Positions 25,392 through 35,863 of a DNA stretch of 48,251 nt are shown here, one piece after another. Made by a program: the position numbers and the translations under genes. The stretch lies in the NCBI GenBank assembly GCA_004299305.1, contig SCPZ01000115.1:1-48251 (forward strand). The letters are read 5' to 3'. How positions within the stretch are numbered: position 1 is the stretch's first letter; every line of letters begins with the position of its first letter. The notes beneath the pieces were generated by a model. It had not been told where the DNA came from and did no database searches. It saw only the letters and a program-made list of their open reading frames with translations. Source of the DNA: Methylobacter sp. GTDB taxonomy: Bacteria > Pseudomonadota > Gammaproteobacteria > Methylococcales > Methylomonadaceae.

Positions 25392-28223
25392 ATGACGATG
25401 GATTATAAAAAAACACTGAATTTACCGAACACTGCGTTTCCGATGAAAGGCAATCTGGCCCAACGGGAGCCGGAGCGTCTTAAAAAATGGAACGAAGCGG
25501 ACTTGTATAACAAAATCAGGCAGGACTTTGCCGGAAGGCCGAAATTTATTCTGCATGACGGCCCTCCATACGCGAATGGCGAAATTCATATCGGCCATGC
25601 GGTCAATAAGGTGTTGAAAGACATCATTGTTAAATCCAAATCGTTAAGCGGTTTCGATGCGCCTTATGTGCCGGGCTGGGATTGTCACGGATTGCCGATT
25701 GAGTTGCAGGTGGAAAAGAAAATCGGTAAAGCCGGGGTTAAAGTTTCCCCCGCCGTGTTCCGCAAAGCCTGCCGCGAATATGCCGGAAAGCAGGTCAATA
25801 TCCAAAAAGAGGCCTTTATTCGGCTGGGTATTTTAGGTGATTGGGAGCATCCGTATCTAACCATGGATTTTGCCTTTGAAGCCGACATCGTGCGCTCGCT
25901 GGGCAAAATCAGCCAAAACGGACACATAGCCAAAGGCGCCAAGCCCGTGCATTGGTGTACCGATTGCGGTTCGGCGCTGGCGGAGGCGGAAGTCGAATAC
26001 GAAGACAAGCATTCGCCTGCGGTCGATGTGCGTTTTCAGGTCGTTGATGAAGCCGGATTTTTGAGTCAGTGCCATCATGTGCCTGAGCATGAAGGTTCCG
26101 GGCCGTTATCCGTAGTCATTTGGACAACCACGCCGTGGACCTTGCCAGCAAATCAGGGCGTTGCGTTAAACGCCGATTTGGAATATGCCGTAGTGCAATG
26201 CGAAAAAGACGGTAACAAAGAGCGCTTGGTCGTTGCCGAAGCCCTGCTTAAAGATGCGATGCTGCGTTATGACATCGAAAACTACCATGTCATTGCCTAC
26301 TGTAAAGGCGTAGCGCTGGAGCATCAGTTATTGCAACACCCTTTTTATGACCGGCAAGTGCCTGTCATTCTCGGTGATCATGTCACCACCGAAGCCGGTA
26401 CCGGAGCGGTACATACGGCGCCCGGACACGGCCAGGACGATTATGTGGTCGGCTTGAAATACGGTTTACCGGTCGACAACCCGGTCGGCAACGACGGCGT
26501 GTTCCTGCCGAACACGGAAATCTTTGCCGGTGAACATGTATTCAACGCCAATGCCCATGTCTTGGAAGTGCTTGAGCAACAAGGTAAATTACTGCATCAC
26601 GAAGCGATTTTGCACAGCTATCCGCATTGCTGGCGGCACAAAACCCCGATTATTTTCCGGGCTACGCCGCAGTGGTTTATCTCGATGAACAAAAACAAGC
26701 TGCGTGAGCAGGCGCTGAATGAAGTCAAGCGCGTTGCCTGGATTCCCGAATGGGGCCAAGCGCGCATCGAAAGCATGATGGAAGGCCGACCCGACTGGTG
26801 CGTTTCCCGTCAGCGCACTTGGGGCGTGCCGATCACGTTTTTTGTTCATAAGGAAAGCGGCGACTTGCATCCGCGCACCGCTGAATTGATTGAGCAGGTG
26901 GCTAAGCGCATCGAACAACAAGGCATAGAAGCCTGGTTCGAGCTGGAAGCGGCTGAACTGTTGGGTGATGAAGCCGAGCACTACGAAAAAATGAGCGATA
27001 CGCTGGATGTCTGGTTCGACTCCGGCGTGACCCACGCCTGTGTCTTAGAAAAACGCGAACAGCTGCATTTTCCGGCCGATTTGTATCTGGAAGGTTCCGA
27101 CCAACATCGCGGTTGGTTCCAGTCATCGTTGCTGGCCTCGGTCGCAATGAATGAGGTGGCGCCCTACAAGGCGGTGTTGACGCACGGCTTTACCGTCGAT
27201 GCCGACGGTAAGAAAATGTCCAAGTCGAAGGGCAATGTGGTCGCCCCGCAATCGGTCATGAAGGACCTGGGCGCAGATGTGTTGCGTTTATGGGTTGCAT
27301 CGACCGATTATCGCGGCGAAATGAGCGTTTCGGATGAAATTTTAAGACGCACCTCTGACGGCTACCGGCGCCTTAGAAATACCGCGCGGTTTTTGCTGTC
27401 CAATCTGGATGATTTCGATCCGGCGAAAGATATGGTCGAGGATAAAGATTTGCTGGCGCTGGATCGCTGGGTTGTAGATAGGGCATCCGAGTTGCAGGAA
27501 GAGGTTAAAACCGCTTACGAAACGTACCAATTTCAGCATATCTACCAAAAAGTGCATCATTTTTGCGTAATCGATCTGGGCGGGTTTTACCTGGATATCA
27601 TCAAGGACCGTCAATACACCGCAAAAGCCGACGGTTTGGCGCGGCGTTCGGCGCAAACCGCGATGTATCATGTGCTTGAAGCCCTGACCCGCTGGCTGGC
27701 GCCGATTATCAGCTATACCGCCGATGAGATCTGGCAATACCTGCCGGGCGAACGTAGCGAGTCGGTGTTTTTGGAAACCTGGTATCAGGGGCTGGTCAAG
27801 CTGGATGACGATTCCGCGTTGAATCGTGAGTTCTGGCAAAAAATCATGGCCGTCCGGGCCGCTGTCGGAAAGGAACTGGAAAAAAGCAGGGCCAAAGGCG
27901 ATATAGGTTCCTCGCTGAATGCTGAAATCGAACTGTATTGTAATGCCGAGTTTTTTGATTCGTTAAGCCGGTTGTCGGATGAACTGCGCTTTATCTTCAT
28001 TACCTCCAACGCCACCGTCATGGCTGAACAAAATGCGCCTGAAGACGCCATTCAGACTGAAATTGAAGGCATTAAATTGAAAGTCGTCGTTTCCGAACAT
28101 GAAAAATGCGTACGCTGCTGGCATCAACGGCCTGATGTGGGGGCGACAGAAGAACACCCAGAACTGTGTGTTCGTTGCGTGGAAAACGTGGCGGGCGATG
28201 GCGAGCACCGGCAATATGCGTGA
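25392..28223 (+). CDS. ileS: Isoleucyl-tRNA synthetase
   Basis: IleRS charges tRNA-Ile and edits valine. The 943-aa class I enzyme has HIGH at 66-69, KMSKS at 608-612, an editing domain with [10 protein letters not shown] and [16 protein letters not shown], and a C-terminal zinc finger with four cysteines ([14 protein letters not shown]). Length is that of bacterial type 1 IleRS. A second ATG at 25398 is possible. It overlaps lspA, the usual ribF-ileS-lspA order, interrupted here upstream by the toxin-antitoxin pair. Confidence 0.96.
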   Translation: MTMDYKKTLNLPNTAFPMKGNLAQREPERLKKWNEADLYNKIRQDFAGRPKFILHDGPPYANGEIHIGHAVNKVLKDIIVKSKSLSGFDAPYVPGWDCHGLPIELQVEKKIGKAGVKVSPAVFRKACREYAGKQVNIQKEAFIRLGILGDWEHPYLTMDFAFEADIVRSLGKISQNGHIAKGAKPVHWCTDCGSALAEAEVEYEDKHSPAVDVRFQVVDEAGFLSQCHHVPEHEGSGPLSVVIWTTTPWTLPANQGVALNADLEYAVVQCEKDGNKERLVVAEALLKDAMLRYDIENYHVIAYCKGVALEHQLLQHPFYDRQVPVILGDHVTTEAGTGAVHTAPGHGQDDYVVGLKYGLPVDNPVGNDGVFLPNTEIFAGEHVFNANAHVLEVLEQQGKLLHHEAILHSYPHCWRHKTPIIFRATPQWFISMNKNKLREQALNEVKRVAWIPEWGQARIESMMEGRPDWCVSRQRTWGVPITFFVHKESGDLHPRTAELIEQVAKRIEQQGIEAWFELEAAELLGDEAEHYEKMSDTLDVWFDSGVTHACVLEKREQLHFPADLYLEGSDQHRGWFQSSLLASVAMNEVAPYKAVLTHGFTVDADGKKMSKSKGNVVAPQSVMKDLGADVLRLWVASTDYRGEMSVSDEILRRTSDGYRRLRNTARFLLSNLDDFDPAKDMVEDKDLLALDRWVVDRASELQEEVKTAYETYQFQHIYQKVHHFCVIDLGGFYLDIIKDRQYTAKADGLARRSAQTAMYHVLEALTRWLAPIISYTADEIWQYLPGERSESVFLETWYQGLVKLDDDSALNREFWQKIMAVRAAVGKELEKSRAKGDIGSSLNAEIELYCNAEFFDSLSRLSDELRFIFITSNATVMAEQNAPEDAIQTEIEGIKLKVVVSEHEKCVRCWHQRPDVGATEEHPELCVRCVENVAGDGEHRQYA

Positions 28224-28710
28224 TAAGGTTATGTTGAAATGGTTATGGCTGTCATTGCTGGCGGTAATTCTCGACCAAGCCAGTAAGCTTGCGATAGCGG
28301 GTTCCATGCAGCTGTATGAATCCATTCAGATTATGCCGTTTTTTAAGCTGACCTATGTGCATAATCCCGGTGCGGCGTTCAGTTTCCTCAGCGAAGCGGG
28401 CGGCTGGCAGCGCTGGTTTTTTGCCGGATTGGCCTTGGTGATCGGCGCTGTCATAGCGGTTTGGCTGGCCCGGTTGAAGAAACATGAGACTTTGTTGGCC
28501 GTGGCTTTGGCACTGGTTCTGGGCGGAGCCGTCGGCAATTTGATCGATCGCTTGGCTTACGGCTATGTGATCGATTTTCTGGATGTTTATTACGAGTCTT
28601 GGCACTGGCCCGCCTTTAATATCGCAGACTCCGCGATTACCTTGGGCGTGATGTTAATGCTGGCGGAGTCGTTCGGCGTCGGGCGCCCGAAACAGTCGGA
28701 TTCAGTGTAG
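28216..28710 (+). CDS. lspA: Lipoprotein signal peptidase II
   Basis: LspA removes the signal peptide of prolipoproteins after lipidation. From ATG 28216, which overlaps the ileS stop by eight bases, it is a 164-aa protein with four membrane segments. It contains the catalytic aspartates in [18 protein letters not shown] and FNIADSAI. An open frame further upstream lies inside ileS and is rejected; ATG 28231 is an alternative start. Many lipoproteins in this window (BamD, DolP, Lpp-like, substrate-binding protein) are its substrates. Confidence 0.94.
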   Translation: MRDKVMLKWLWLSLLAVILDQASKLAIAGSMQLYESIQIMPFFKLTYVHNPGAAFSFLSEAGGWQRWFFAGLALVIGAVIAVWLARLKKHETLLAVALALVLGGAVGNLIDRLAYGYVIDFLDVYYESWHWPAFNIADSAITLGVMLMLAESFGVGRPKQSDSV

Positions 28711-28726
28711 AGGCAAAGTCTTATAA

Positions 28727-29008
28727 TAGAACACGGATGGTACGGATTTAACTGATAGTCACAGATGAAAGAATAGTTATTTTGTAACTATTCAGCGAAA
28801 AAAGAAATGGAACACGGATGGCACGGATAGGACGGATTTACACGGATTTTTTAAAATATTCTGTGCTTTTAATCAGTGATTATCCGTTTAATCAGTGTCA
28901 TCCGTGTTCCATTAATCATTTTTAGCATACGCTGAATAGTTACGTTATTTTTTGGCCTCTTAAAAAGCCGTTTAAATCGGGCTGATCAGTGTCATCCGTG
29001 TTCTATTT
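28727..29008. repeat. Nested repeat: AACACGGAT hairpin with a type A element inside
   Basis: The outer arms are AGAACACGGATG (about 28727) and CATCCGTGTTCTATTTT (to about 29008). Within them is a complete type A element (28784-28943) with ends GTAACTATTCAGCG and CGCTGAATAGTTAC, which itself encloses another pair GGAACACGGATGG / CATCCGTGTTCC. This fills the 303-base gap between lspA and ampD; no gene or clear promoter is seen. Confidence 0.8.
28784..28943. repeat. Inverted-repeat element, TIR type A (copy 1)
   Basis: The 14-bp ends GTAACTATTCAGCG are perfect inverted repeats 160 bp apart. The inside carries the AACACGGAT hairpin. The same ends at 45640-45813, in the mmoX leader, enclose a different hairpin. 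Confidence 0.85.
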
Positions 29009-29013
29009 TCCTG

Positions 29014-29556
29014 CTAATTCAACAGCTCCAAAAGCCTTTGCCAGTCAAAAGATGCGCCCGGATCGGTTTTTCGCCCAGGCGCAATATCACTATGCCCTAC
29101 CATGCGCTTTGTCGATAGTTTAGGGTAAGTTTCAAGCAGGGTGCGAAGCACTGTAGCGAGTTGCACATATTGCCGGTCGGTATAATCGACCTGTTCGGTA
29201 CCTTCAAGCTCTATACCGATAGAAAAATCATTACACCGTTCCCTGCCTTCATAGATCGACTTTCCCGCATGCCAAGCGCGCTTGTCAAACGGCACGTATT
29301 GAACACACACGCCATCGCGCTTAATCAGTAAATGCGCAGATACGGTAAGTTGATAAACATCTTTAAAATAGGGATGATCATCAGGATTAAGCTGGTTGGA
29401 AAACAGTTGATCTATATAATGATTGCCAAATTCGCCGGGCGGCAGGCTGATACAGTGGATAACCAGCAATGAAATATCCGTTGGCTCAGGCCTTTCATCA
29501 AAGTTGGGTGTAGGCGTTCGGGTAACCTTAGTTAACCAGTGCTGGTCTATTTTCAT
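29014..29556 (-). CDS. ampD: N-acetyl-anhydromuramoyl-L-alanine amidase AmpD
   Basis: AmpD is the cytoplasmic zinc amidase of peptidoglycan recycling that splits anhydro-MurNAc from the peptide. From ATG 29556 (MKIDQHWL, the usual AmpD start) it is 180 aa. It shows VIHCISLPPGEFG with the first zinc histidine, the SAHLLIKRDG block, NDFSIGIELEG, and GHSDIAPGRKTDPG with the second histidine and the aspartate ligand. An upstream in-frame ATG at 29625 would add a short hydrophobic stretch not typical of AmpD and was not used. It is divergent from DUF1631-nadC, close to the nadC/ampD linkage of enteric bacteria. Confidence 0.92.
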   Translation of the reverse strand: MKIDQHWLTKVTRTPTPNFDERPEPTDISLLVIHCISLPPGEFGNHYIDQLFSNQLNPDDHPYFKDVYQLTVSAHLLIKRDGVCVQYVPFDKRAWHAGKSIYEGRERCNDFSIGIELEGTEQVDYTDRQYVQLATVLRTLLETYPKLSTKRMVGHSDIAPGRKTDPGASFDWQRLLELLN

Positions 29557-29646
29557 GGGTAGGCAAAGAAGTAAAAACGGAAATAAAACACAGTATTCAG
29601 GATGGATGTGCATATTATTAGTCAAAACACTATGGGGGACTAGGTT

Positions 29647-31749
29647 ATGACTAATTTTTTTTTAAATGACAACAGAACTATTGCTATGGACAACCGGCAG
29701 CAAATAAATCCAGGTTTGAGTAAAACGAATAGGGCTGAGATCTTAGGCAAAGTTAAGCCGGTTTTTTTTCAGCATTTTGAACAATTGGTTGATGATTGTT
29801 GTATGCGGGTTGATCTTGAATTCGGCTTACAGTTGGGCAAGAATCGCGAAAAAATAACGAAAGATCAATATATAAAATTGCTGGAATACCTGCATTCAGT
29901 TCGTAGAGAGATTAAGCAAAATTATTTGTTAAAAGTGAGTGATATTTTCGACGAGAACTATCAAAAAACAGCAAATAACCGGAATGAACAAGTAGATTTT
30001 TCTAAAGTCTCGTTAACCAGTAACGATGAGGTAAAAGAAAATCGCCTGATTGCCCTGATTATCCGCGATTGTGAGCATTCATGTTATGAAGAATTGATCG
30101 CTCTTAATAAGCAGCTGGCACTCCAGCAGGGTAAGCAAACGATTGCCGACAGTCAAAACCCGATATTCCCGGAAAAATTAATTAATGCCTTGGTTGAGGT
30201 CGTTAAGCCGCTGAAATTAAATACAGACGGTCGGATTGCGCTGTATAAGGCATTTGAAGTTAATGTCTTTAACCAGTTGGGATTTATTTATCGTGAACTA
30301 ATTAAATGGTGCGAAACCTACAAGCCGAGGCAATTGTTCGTTGAGCTTGAGCAGAGTAAGGACGAGCGACCGCTCCTGCCTACTGCAAGCGTTGAACAGC
30401 CAAGTGTAGAGTTTAGTCTTTTACAGGAAAAACTGGAGCTATGGCGTTTGGCGCATTTTCCATCCGCCTATGATTTAATTTCAGTTAGCGGAAACGCATT
30501 TTATGAACAGGCTGAAATAAAAAATGCATTGCAAATTCTTCGGAAGTTTAATGATGGCTTGGAGCCGGGAGAAAAGAAGCAGCCGTTAAAATGGCGAGTG
30601 CTGAAAAAACTGGAGGAGCTGAGTTTTAGTATCGATGTCAAAGTCTTAAGCAGGCATGATGAAGACGTACTGGATTTAGTGGCGTTAATTTTCAGCGAAA
30701 TAGAGCGGGATGAATTGCTTCAGGACGCTATAAAAAAAGCTATCCTACAGTTGGAAATCCCTTGGGCAGAGGCCGCTTTGGGACAATACGGCGTTTTTAC
30801 CAGCCAGGACAATCCTGTCAGACAGTTACTCGATGAGTTGTTTGCCGCCGGGTTATTTTTAAATAGGGATGAGCACGACGACCGGTTAATCCAGGAGCGT
30901 ATTGCAAGCGCAGTTAAGAAAATAACCCAAGATAGTGGCGTTGAACTGTCCGGCTGGACGGCAGAGGCAGGTGAATTTGTTAACTACATGAGCAAGCAAA
31001 AACAGCGCACCCGGAATATCGAACAGAACGCCAAACAGTTTATGGTCAATAAACAAGCCTTGGCATCGAGCAGGAAAATAGTTCTTGCCGCCATCGAAAA
31101 CAGCATGAAGGGTAAAATGCTGCCGACAGCGATAGTTGAGTTTCTACGTGGTGTTTGGTCTGAGGTCTTGTTGGATGCTTATACACGTAAGGATGATCAG
31201 CCGGAGCCGTGGGACAAATCGGTACGGGCTATGGATGAGCTGATTATAAGCGTTACACCGCCTGCCGATGACAATGAAAGAAAGCAGATATTAAAATTAT
31301 TGCCGGGATTGATTGCGGAATTGAGAAAGGGCTTGAAGCAAATTTCATACGATAAATCTGCACAGTCACGTTTCTTTAAAGATCTTGCCGTATGGCATAT
31401 TATTTTGATGGATAAAAAGGAAAAAACGGCGGGCGATATTGCTACAGCTGTTGAGGGCGAGAAAATAGCAGCCGTAGCGATAACAGGAGACAACCTGGAT
31501 CAGGCCGGAAATCTTGCTTTAGATAGCTGGGTTGCATTCAACTCAGAATCAGGCCGACAATGGGGCAAACTTCTTTGGAAGGATGCGGAGACAGGAACTA
31601 TGCTGTTTGTCGGAAAAAACGGCGTTAAAATACTTGAAATTCAAACGGACGCGTTGGCAAAAAAACTAGGGCTAGGGCAGGCCGACATTGTTAAGAATAA
31701 CGAAAAAAAGATTACCGAACGGGTGCTTTCAGAATTAATGGGCTTATGA
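29647..31749 (+). CDS. DUF1631 family protein
   Basis: This 700-aa, mostly helical cytoplasmic protein matches DUF1631, seen in KVKPVFFQHFEQLVDDC, FPEKLINALVEVVKPLKL, ALYKAFEVNVFNQLGFIYRE, and the C-terminal segment LDSWVAFNSESGRQWGKLLW. Family members in Pseudomonas and Xanthomonas are near or linked to c-di-GMP and PilZ functions, but no biochemical activity is agreed; the old label thymidine phosphorylase is doubtful. Its stop overlaps the nadC start by four bases. Confidence 0.85.
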   Translation: MTNFFLNDNRTIAMDNRQQINPGLSKTNRAEILGKVKPVFFQHFEQLVDDCCMRVDLEFGLQLGKNREKITKDQYIKLLEYLHSVRREIKQNYLLKVSDIFDENYQKTANNRNEQVDFSKVSLTSNDEVKENRLIALIIRDCEHSCYEELIALNKQLALQQGKQTIADSQNPIFPEKLINALVEVVKPLKLNTDGRIALYKAFEVNVFNQLGFIYRELIKWCETYKPRQLFVELEQSKDERPLLPTASVEQPSVEFSLLQEKLELWRLAHFPSAYDLISVSGNAFYEQAEIKNALQILRKFNDGLEPGEKKQPLKWRVLKKLEELSFSIDVKVLSRHDEDVLDLVALIFSEIERDELLQDAIKKAILQLEIPWAEAALGQYGVFTSQDNPVRQLLDELFAAGLFLNRDEHDDRLIQERIASAVKKITQDSGVELSGWTAEAGEFVNYMSKQKQRTRNIEQNAKQFMVNKQALASSRKIVLAAIENSMKGKMLPTAIVEFLRGVWSEVLLDAYTRKDDQPEPWDKSVRAMDELIISVTPPADDNERKQILKLLPGLIAELRKGLKQISYDKSAQSRFFKDLAVWHIILMDKKEKTAGDIATAVEGEKIAAVAITGDNLDQAGNLALDSWVAFNSESGRQWGKLLWKDAETGTMLFVGKNGVKILEIQTDALAKKLGLGQADIVKNNEKKITERVLSELMGL

Positions 31750-32567
31750 CAGAACAAGTGAATATAAAATCCTTCCTCGAAGAAGACATCGGGTCCGGCG
31801 ATATAACCGCAGCCATCATTCCTGAAGCGATGACAGCCGAAGCTGAAGTTGTAACGCGGGAAGACATGGTGCTTTGTGGTCAGGCGTGGTTTGATGCGGT
31901 ATTTAAGTATTTGGATGCAAACGTTAGTATCGAGTGGTTGGCGTCGGAAGGCGAGGCGGTCGGTAAAAATACGGTCTTATGTAAACTCAGCGGCGCGGCT
32001 AGAGGCTTGCTGACCGGTGAGCGTAGCGCACTGAATTTGTTGCAAACCTTGTCCGCCACGGCAAGCGTTGCCAGGCAATATGCCGATGCAGTTTCCGGCA
32101 CGGCTTGTAAAGTATTGGATACCCGGAAAACCATTCCGGGCCTTAGAAATGCGCAAAAATATGCGGTAGCCTGCGGAGGCTGTTATAACCATCGGATCGG
32201 CTTATATGACGGGGTTTTAATTAAGGAAAACCACATCATAGCGGCCGGGTCCATAGCCCAAGCAGTCCGGTCTGCGCGGACACTGAGCTCGGTTCCTGTC
32301 GAAGTGGAGGTCGAAACCATGCAGGAGTTTTTGGAAGCGGTCGCGGCAGAGCCCGACCGGATTATGCTCGACAATTTCAGCCTTGAAGCGATGGCCGAAG
32401 CGGTAAAAATAAATTCCGGCGCCATAGAGCTTGAGGCTTCCGGCAATATCGAACTGGACAATATCAGGGGGGTTGCCGAGACAGGCGTTGATTACATTTC
32501 GATCGGCGCATTGACCAAGCACGTCAAGGCGGTCGATTTATCGATGCGCATTAAGCTGGTGCATTAA
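31746..32567 (+). CDS. nadC: Nicotinate-nucleotide pyrophosphorylase (carboxylating)
   Basis: NadC makes nicotinate mononucleotide from quinolinate and PRPP in NAD synthesis. The 273-aa protein has EEDIGSGDITAAIIP, ERSALNLLQTLSATAS, DTRKTIPGLRNAQKYAVACG (including the catalytic R and K), HRIGLYDGVLIKENHI, EVEVETMQE and DNFS. It is coupled to DUF1631 upstream (ATGA) and followed one base later by a flavin reductase gene. Confidence 0.95.
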   Translation: MTEQVNIKSFLEEDIGSGDITAAIIPEAMTAEAEVVTREDMVLCGQAWFDAVFKYLDANVSIEWLASEGEAVGKNTVLCKLSGAARGLLTGERSALNLLQTLSATASVARQYADAVSGTACKVLDTRKTIPGLRNAQKYAVACGGCYNHRIGLYDGVLIKENHIIAAGSIAQAVRSARTLSSVPVEVEVETMQEFLEAVAAEPDRIMLDNFSLEAMAEAVKINSGAIELEASGNIELDNIRGVAETGVDYISIGALTKHVKAVDLSMRIKLVH

Positions 32568-32568
32568 C

Positions 32569-33060
32569 ATGATTGAAAATGTAGCGGAATTGGTCAAACA
32601 GGTCAGTCACGGTGTTTATGTGATCGGCGTCGGCGCCGGGGATCGTCAAAATGCTTTTACTGCGGCCTGGGTGATGCAGGTGTCTTTCGATCCTTTATTG
32701 TTGGCGATCAGCATTAATCCCGAGCATTATTCCTATCAATTGATGCAGGAAAGCGGTGTTTGTACGGTTAACGTGCTGGGGCAGGATCAATATGCGCTAG
32801 CAGAGCACTTTGGCCGTTCCGCGCCGGACAAGATGGCCGGATTTCAATGGCGGCAAGCCGAAACCGGTGCGCCGGTTTTATCCGAAAGTTTGGCTTATTT
32901 TGATTGCCAAGTCAGCCATTATGCCGATGCCGGGGATCATAAAATCGCCGTCTGCAAAGTGCTTGCAGCGGCAACGCTTAATCAGGGGCGGCCATTGTTG
33001 TACAGCCAGACTGGTGATATGGACGGCAGCAGCGAGCTCTATTCAGCAGCTGAAAAATAG
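32569..33060 (+). CDS. Flavin reductase-like domain protein
   Basis: This 163-aa protein has the FMN-binding split-barrel pattern: GVYVIGVGAGDRQNAFTAAW, VSFDPLLLAISINPEHYSY, SGVCTVNVLG, and a C-terminal DHKIAVCKVLAA. Family members reduce or bind FMN; the partner is not evident. It starts one base after nadC stops and probably shares its transcript. A CACGGAT hairpin immediately follows. Confidence 0.88.
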   Translation: MIENVAELVKQVSHGVYVIGVGAGDRQNAFTAAWVMQVSFDPLLLAISINPEHYSYQLMQESGVCTVNVLGQDQYALAEHFGRSAPDKMAGFQWRQAETGAPVLSESLAYFDCQVSHYADAGDHKIAVCKVLAAATLNQGRPLLYSQTGDMDGSSELYSAAEK

Positions 33061-33118
33061 CACACGGATTAGACGGGTTTAAACGGATTTAATTTGTTTA
33101 TCCGTGTCATCCGTGTTC
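33061..33118. repeat. AACACGGAT hairpin
   Basis: The arm CACACGGATTAGACGG faces ATCCGTGTCATCCGTGTTC. It belongs to the same family as the inner parts of 8853-9100 and 28727-29008. It lies between the convergent flavin reductase and FAD oxidase genes, where it may act as a terminator. Confidence 0.75.
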
Positions 33119-33146
33119 TATTGCAAAGCCAGCATCTTTTGAGTAG

Positions 33147-34553
33147 CTAAACCAGCGGAAACATTTTATCGGGATTGAGTATGCCGTTCGGGTCAAACTG
33201 GCGCTTAATGTCCCGCATCAATGCCAAAGAATTCGTATCCAGTTCCCGATCGACAAAATCCCGTTTCTCCAGGCCGACGCCATGCTCGCCGGATAATGTG
33301 CCGTTTAGCGCTAATACCAAGGAAAATATTTCATCCAGGCAGGCGTGGGCTTTTTTGCCTTGCTCAGGCTCATCGGGATCGAGCAATAAATTGACATGAA
33401 TATTGCCGTTGCCCGCGTGACCAAAATTAATAATGGGTAGATCGTATTTTTTTGACAGCTCGCCCAGTCCCGCTATCAGCGTCGGCATTTCGGTAACCGG
33501 AACCGCCACATCTTCATTGATTTTTTTCGGCGCCACTTTGCGCAAGGCCGGAGACAGCGCTTTCCGGGTTTGCCATAGCGCTTTAACTTCCGTCTCGGTT
33601 TGGGCCAGGCGGATGTCCAAAAGACCATCGTTTTTGGCTGCGGCCGCCACTTTTTCAGCGGCCTTGTCCAAGCCTTCCAACTGTCCGTCGACTTCGATCA
33701 TCAGCATAGCGCCCGCATGTTCGGGCAGGTCGGATTCCGAGTATTGCCGGATCATGTTGATTGCATTGCCGTCGATAAATTCCAGCGCACAGGGAATGAC
33801 CGGCTGCGACATGATCGCGGAAACGGCCTTGGCCGCATCAAAGACGGTGTTGTATATCGCCCTGAGCGTTTTGGTCGCTTCCGGCAGCGGCGTCAGTTTT
33901 AACGTCGCCTGGGTAATAATCGCCAGCGTACCTTCCGAACCTAGGATCAGCCGGGTCAGGTCATAGCCGACCACGCCTTTGCTGGTATGAACGCCGACGC
34001 GGATTTCCTTGCCCGCACCGGTGACAGCGCGTAGCCCCAAGGTATTTTCCCTGGGCGTGCCGTATTTTACCGCCCTGGGGCCTGCGGAGTTATAAGCCAA
34101 GTTGCCGCCTATGCTGCAAAAAGCCGCGCTGGTAGGATCCGGCGGCCAAAAAAAGCCCTTCTCTTTGGCGATGTCCTGCACCTGCTGGTTAGTCATGCCC
34201 GGTTCGACGATGATGTAGCGATTATCGGGAGAAAATTCGACCAGCTTGTTCATACGCTCCAGCGACATGACCAGTCCGCCTTTCAGTGGCGTGGTGGCGC
34301 CGGTTGTGCCGGTGCCGCGTCCCCTGGCGGTCAGGGCGATGTTGAAACGGTTACAGGCAGTAACAGCGCCGACGACTTGTTCATGCGTGGTCGGAAAAAC
34401 CACGGCTTGAGGCAATACATGGCGACGGCTGTTGTCGTAGCCGTAAGTCCAGCAGTCTTCAGGGGCGGTCAGAATGTCTTCGCGGGCAAAAATCTCAGCC
34501 AGCAAGCGTAGAAAGTCGGTGGGTAAGGGGGCAATATTAGTCAAGGTATTCAA
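33147..34553 (-). CDS. FAD-linked oxidase, GlcD/D-lactate dehydrogenase type
   Basis: This 468-aa flavoprotein has an N-terminal PCMH FAD-binding domain (VVFPTTHEQVVGAVTACNRF, GRGTGTTGATTPLKGG, DPTSAAFCSIGGNLAYNSAG) and a C-terminal FAD-oxidase domain ending INFGHAGNGNIHVNLL and GTLSGEHGVGLEKRDF. It would oxidise a D-2-hydroxy acid such as glycolate or D-lactate. No GlcE/GlcF partners are adjacent. No ATG is available near the N-terminus: the frame opens at TTG 34553, or TTG 34544, both inside the end of dolP. It follows diaA-dolP in the same direction. Confidence 0.88.
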   Translation of the reverse strand: MNTLTNIAPLPTDFLRLLAEIFAREDILTAPEDCWTYGYDNSRRHVLPQAVVFPTTHEQVVGAVTACNRFNIALTARGRGTGTTGATTPLKGGLVMSLERMNKLVEFSPDNRYIIVEPGMTNQQVQDIAKEKGFFWPPDPTSAAFCSIGGNLAYNSAGPRAVKYGTPRENTLGLRAVTGAGKEIRVGVHTSKGVVGYDLTRLILGSEGTLAIITQATLKLTPLPEATKTLRAIYNTVFDAAKAVSAIMSQPVIPCALEFIDGNAINMIRQYSESDLPEHAGAMLMIEVDGQLEGLDKAAEKVAAAAKNDGLLDIRLAQTETEVKALWQTRKALSPALRKVAPKKINEDVAVPVTEMPTLIAGLGELSKKYDLPIINFGHAGNGNIHVNLLLDPDEPEQGKKAHACLDEIFSLVLALNGTLSGEHGVGLEKRDFVDRELDTNSLALMRDIKRQFDPNGILNPDKMFPLV

Positions 34554-35109
34554 AAACCGTAATGATTTGTTTTATGTCGGGTTGGCGTCTGGCCGCTTCG
34601 ATGGCGGCGGCGCCCTCGTTTCTATGCACCAGCCCCATCAGGTAAACCGTTCTTTGTTCGGTAATGACTTTTACCCAGGAAGCATCGAATTCGGGTATTT
34701 GAGTCAGCGCGGTTTTTACTTTGCCGGTAATCAGCGCATCATTGGCGCGGAAATTAAACGGGCTGGGTTTGGCGATAAGCAGTTTGTTATGCACCCCTTT
34801 TACATTGGGGATGACGCGAACGATGTCGATAATCCGGTCGCGAAACTCCTCCTTGGGCGTTTCGCCGGTAACCAGCACTGCGCCGTTATAGGCGGTTATA
34901 TTAAAGTGGCATTTGTCGCGTAAGTCGTAATAGGCATTCAGTTTGGCGGCTGCATGATCTTCAATCGTCTCGTCAGCCAAAATCGCGTCACGGCTGCGGC
35001 GGTCGTTTAATAATGATAAGCCGGTTATTTCCGCCCCGCCCGACTTAATCGTCGAACATCCGGTAATAAAAAGGCCATGTGCTAGCATCAATAACAACAG
35101 TATTTTCAT
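34537..35109 (-). CDS. dolP: BON-domain outer membrane lipoprotein DolP (YraP)
   Basis: DolP is an outer-membrane lipoprotein supporting envelope integrity and BAM activity. The 190-aa protein has lipobox FITGC (C18) and two BON domains, about 45-115 (NITAYNGAVLVTGETP, VKGVHNKL) and 120-190 (VKVITEQRTVYLMGLV). It is three bases from diaA, the same order as in E. coli, and overlaps the FAD oxidase start. Confidence 0.92.
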   Translation of the reverse strand: MKILLLLMLAHGLFITGCSTIKSGGAEITGLSLLNDRRSRDAILADETIEDHAAAKLNAYYDLRDKCHFNITAYNGAVLVTGETPKEEFRDRIIDIVRVIPNVKGVHNKLLIAKPSPFNFRANDALITGKVKTALTQIPEFDASWVKVITEQRTVYLMGLVHRNEGAAAIEAARRQPDIKQIITVFEYLD

Positions 35110-35112
35110 AGC

Positions 35113-35700
35113 TCAGCCGCCAAATAATTGATGGTCGATTAAGTCGCACAGGCAATGGGTAATCAAGGCATGGACTTCCTGGATATGTGCGCTGGCGTTT
35201 GACGGTACGCGAATTTCTATGTCGGTTTCATTGAGCAACGGCGCAATCATGCCGCCATTATTGCCGGTCAGCGCGATGACCGTGATGTCTTTATCGTGAG
35301 CCGTGCTGACGGCTTTGGCGATATTGGCCGAATTATTGCCATCGGTGTAGGCGACCAATATATCGCCGCTTTGCCCTAATGCCCTGAGCTGTTTGGCAAA
35401 AACATCGTCAAAATGATAGTCGTTGGCTATTGCGGTGAGGGTGGCGGTGTCGGTGGTTAAGGCAATAGCGGGTAAAGAAGGCCGGTCGCGTTCGTATTGG
35501 TTAAGCATTGCCGATGACAGTAACTGGGCGACGGTCGCCGAACGGCCATTGCCGCAAGTGACTATTTTCTTGTCATTCAGCAAGGTCGCGACCAGCCGTT
35601 GCGAGGCAAACTCGATTAGTTCACTAAGGCTGGTCAGCGTATCTTGCTGGGTTTGAATACTGGTGGTGAAATGGTTGATTATGCGATTTTGTAGGTTCAT
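35113..35700 (-). CDS. diaA: SIS-domain protein DiaA/GmhA type
   Basis: This 195-aa single SIS-domain protein has KKIVTCGNGRSATVAQLLSS, DILVAYTDGNNSANIAKAV and ALTGNNGG. DiaA binds DnaA and promotes orderly initiation; the close relative GmhA isomerises sedoheptulose 7-phosphate. The diaA-dolP linkage favours DiaA. The C-terminal HIQEVHALITHCLCDLID is shared by both families, so the heptose enzyme is not excluded by sequence alone. Confidence 0.85.
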   Translation of the reverse strand: MNLQNRIINHFTTSIQTQQDTLTSLSELIEFASQRLVATLLNDKKIVTCGNGRSATVAQLLSSAMLNQYERDRPSLPAIALTTDTATLTAIANDYHFDDVFAKQLRALGQSGDILVAYTDGNNSANIAKAVSTAHDKDITVIALTGNNGGMIAPLLNETDIEIRVPSNASAHIQEVHALITHCLCDLIDHQLFGG

Positions 35701-35863
35701 GGCAAACGATTATAAAGGCTATCATCTGAGTCTGCGACACTTTAAAGAATTGTCCACGAAAATCATGAAAATAGTCGAACAGATATAAAACAGGGCTTCC
35801 ATTGATAGGCAGTACGCCCTAATACAACAGGATGATTTATTCGCTCGTTCCGTTACAAAAGTT

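Noticed and set aside
33433-33966. 177-aa plus-strand ORF
   Set aside because: It is antisense to the FAD oxidase, which has clear conserved motifs on the other strand.
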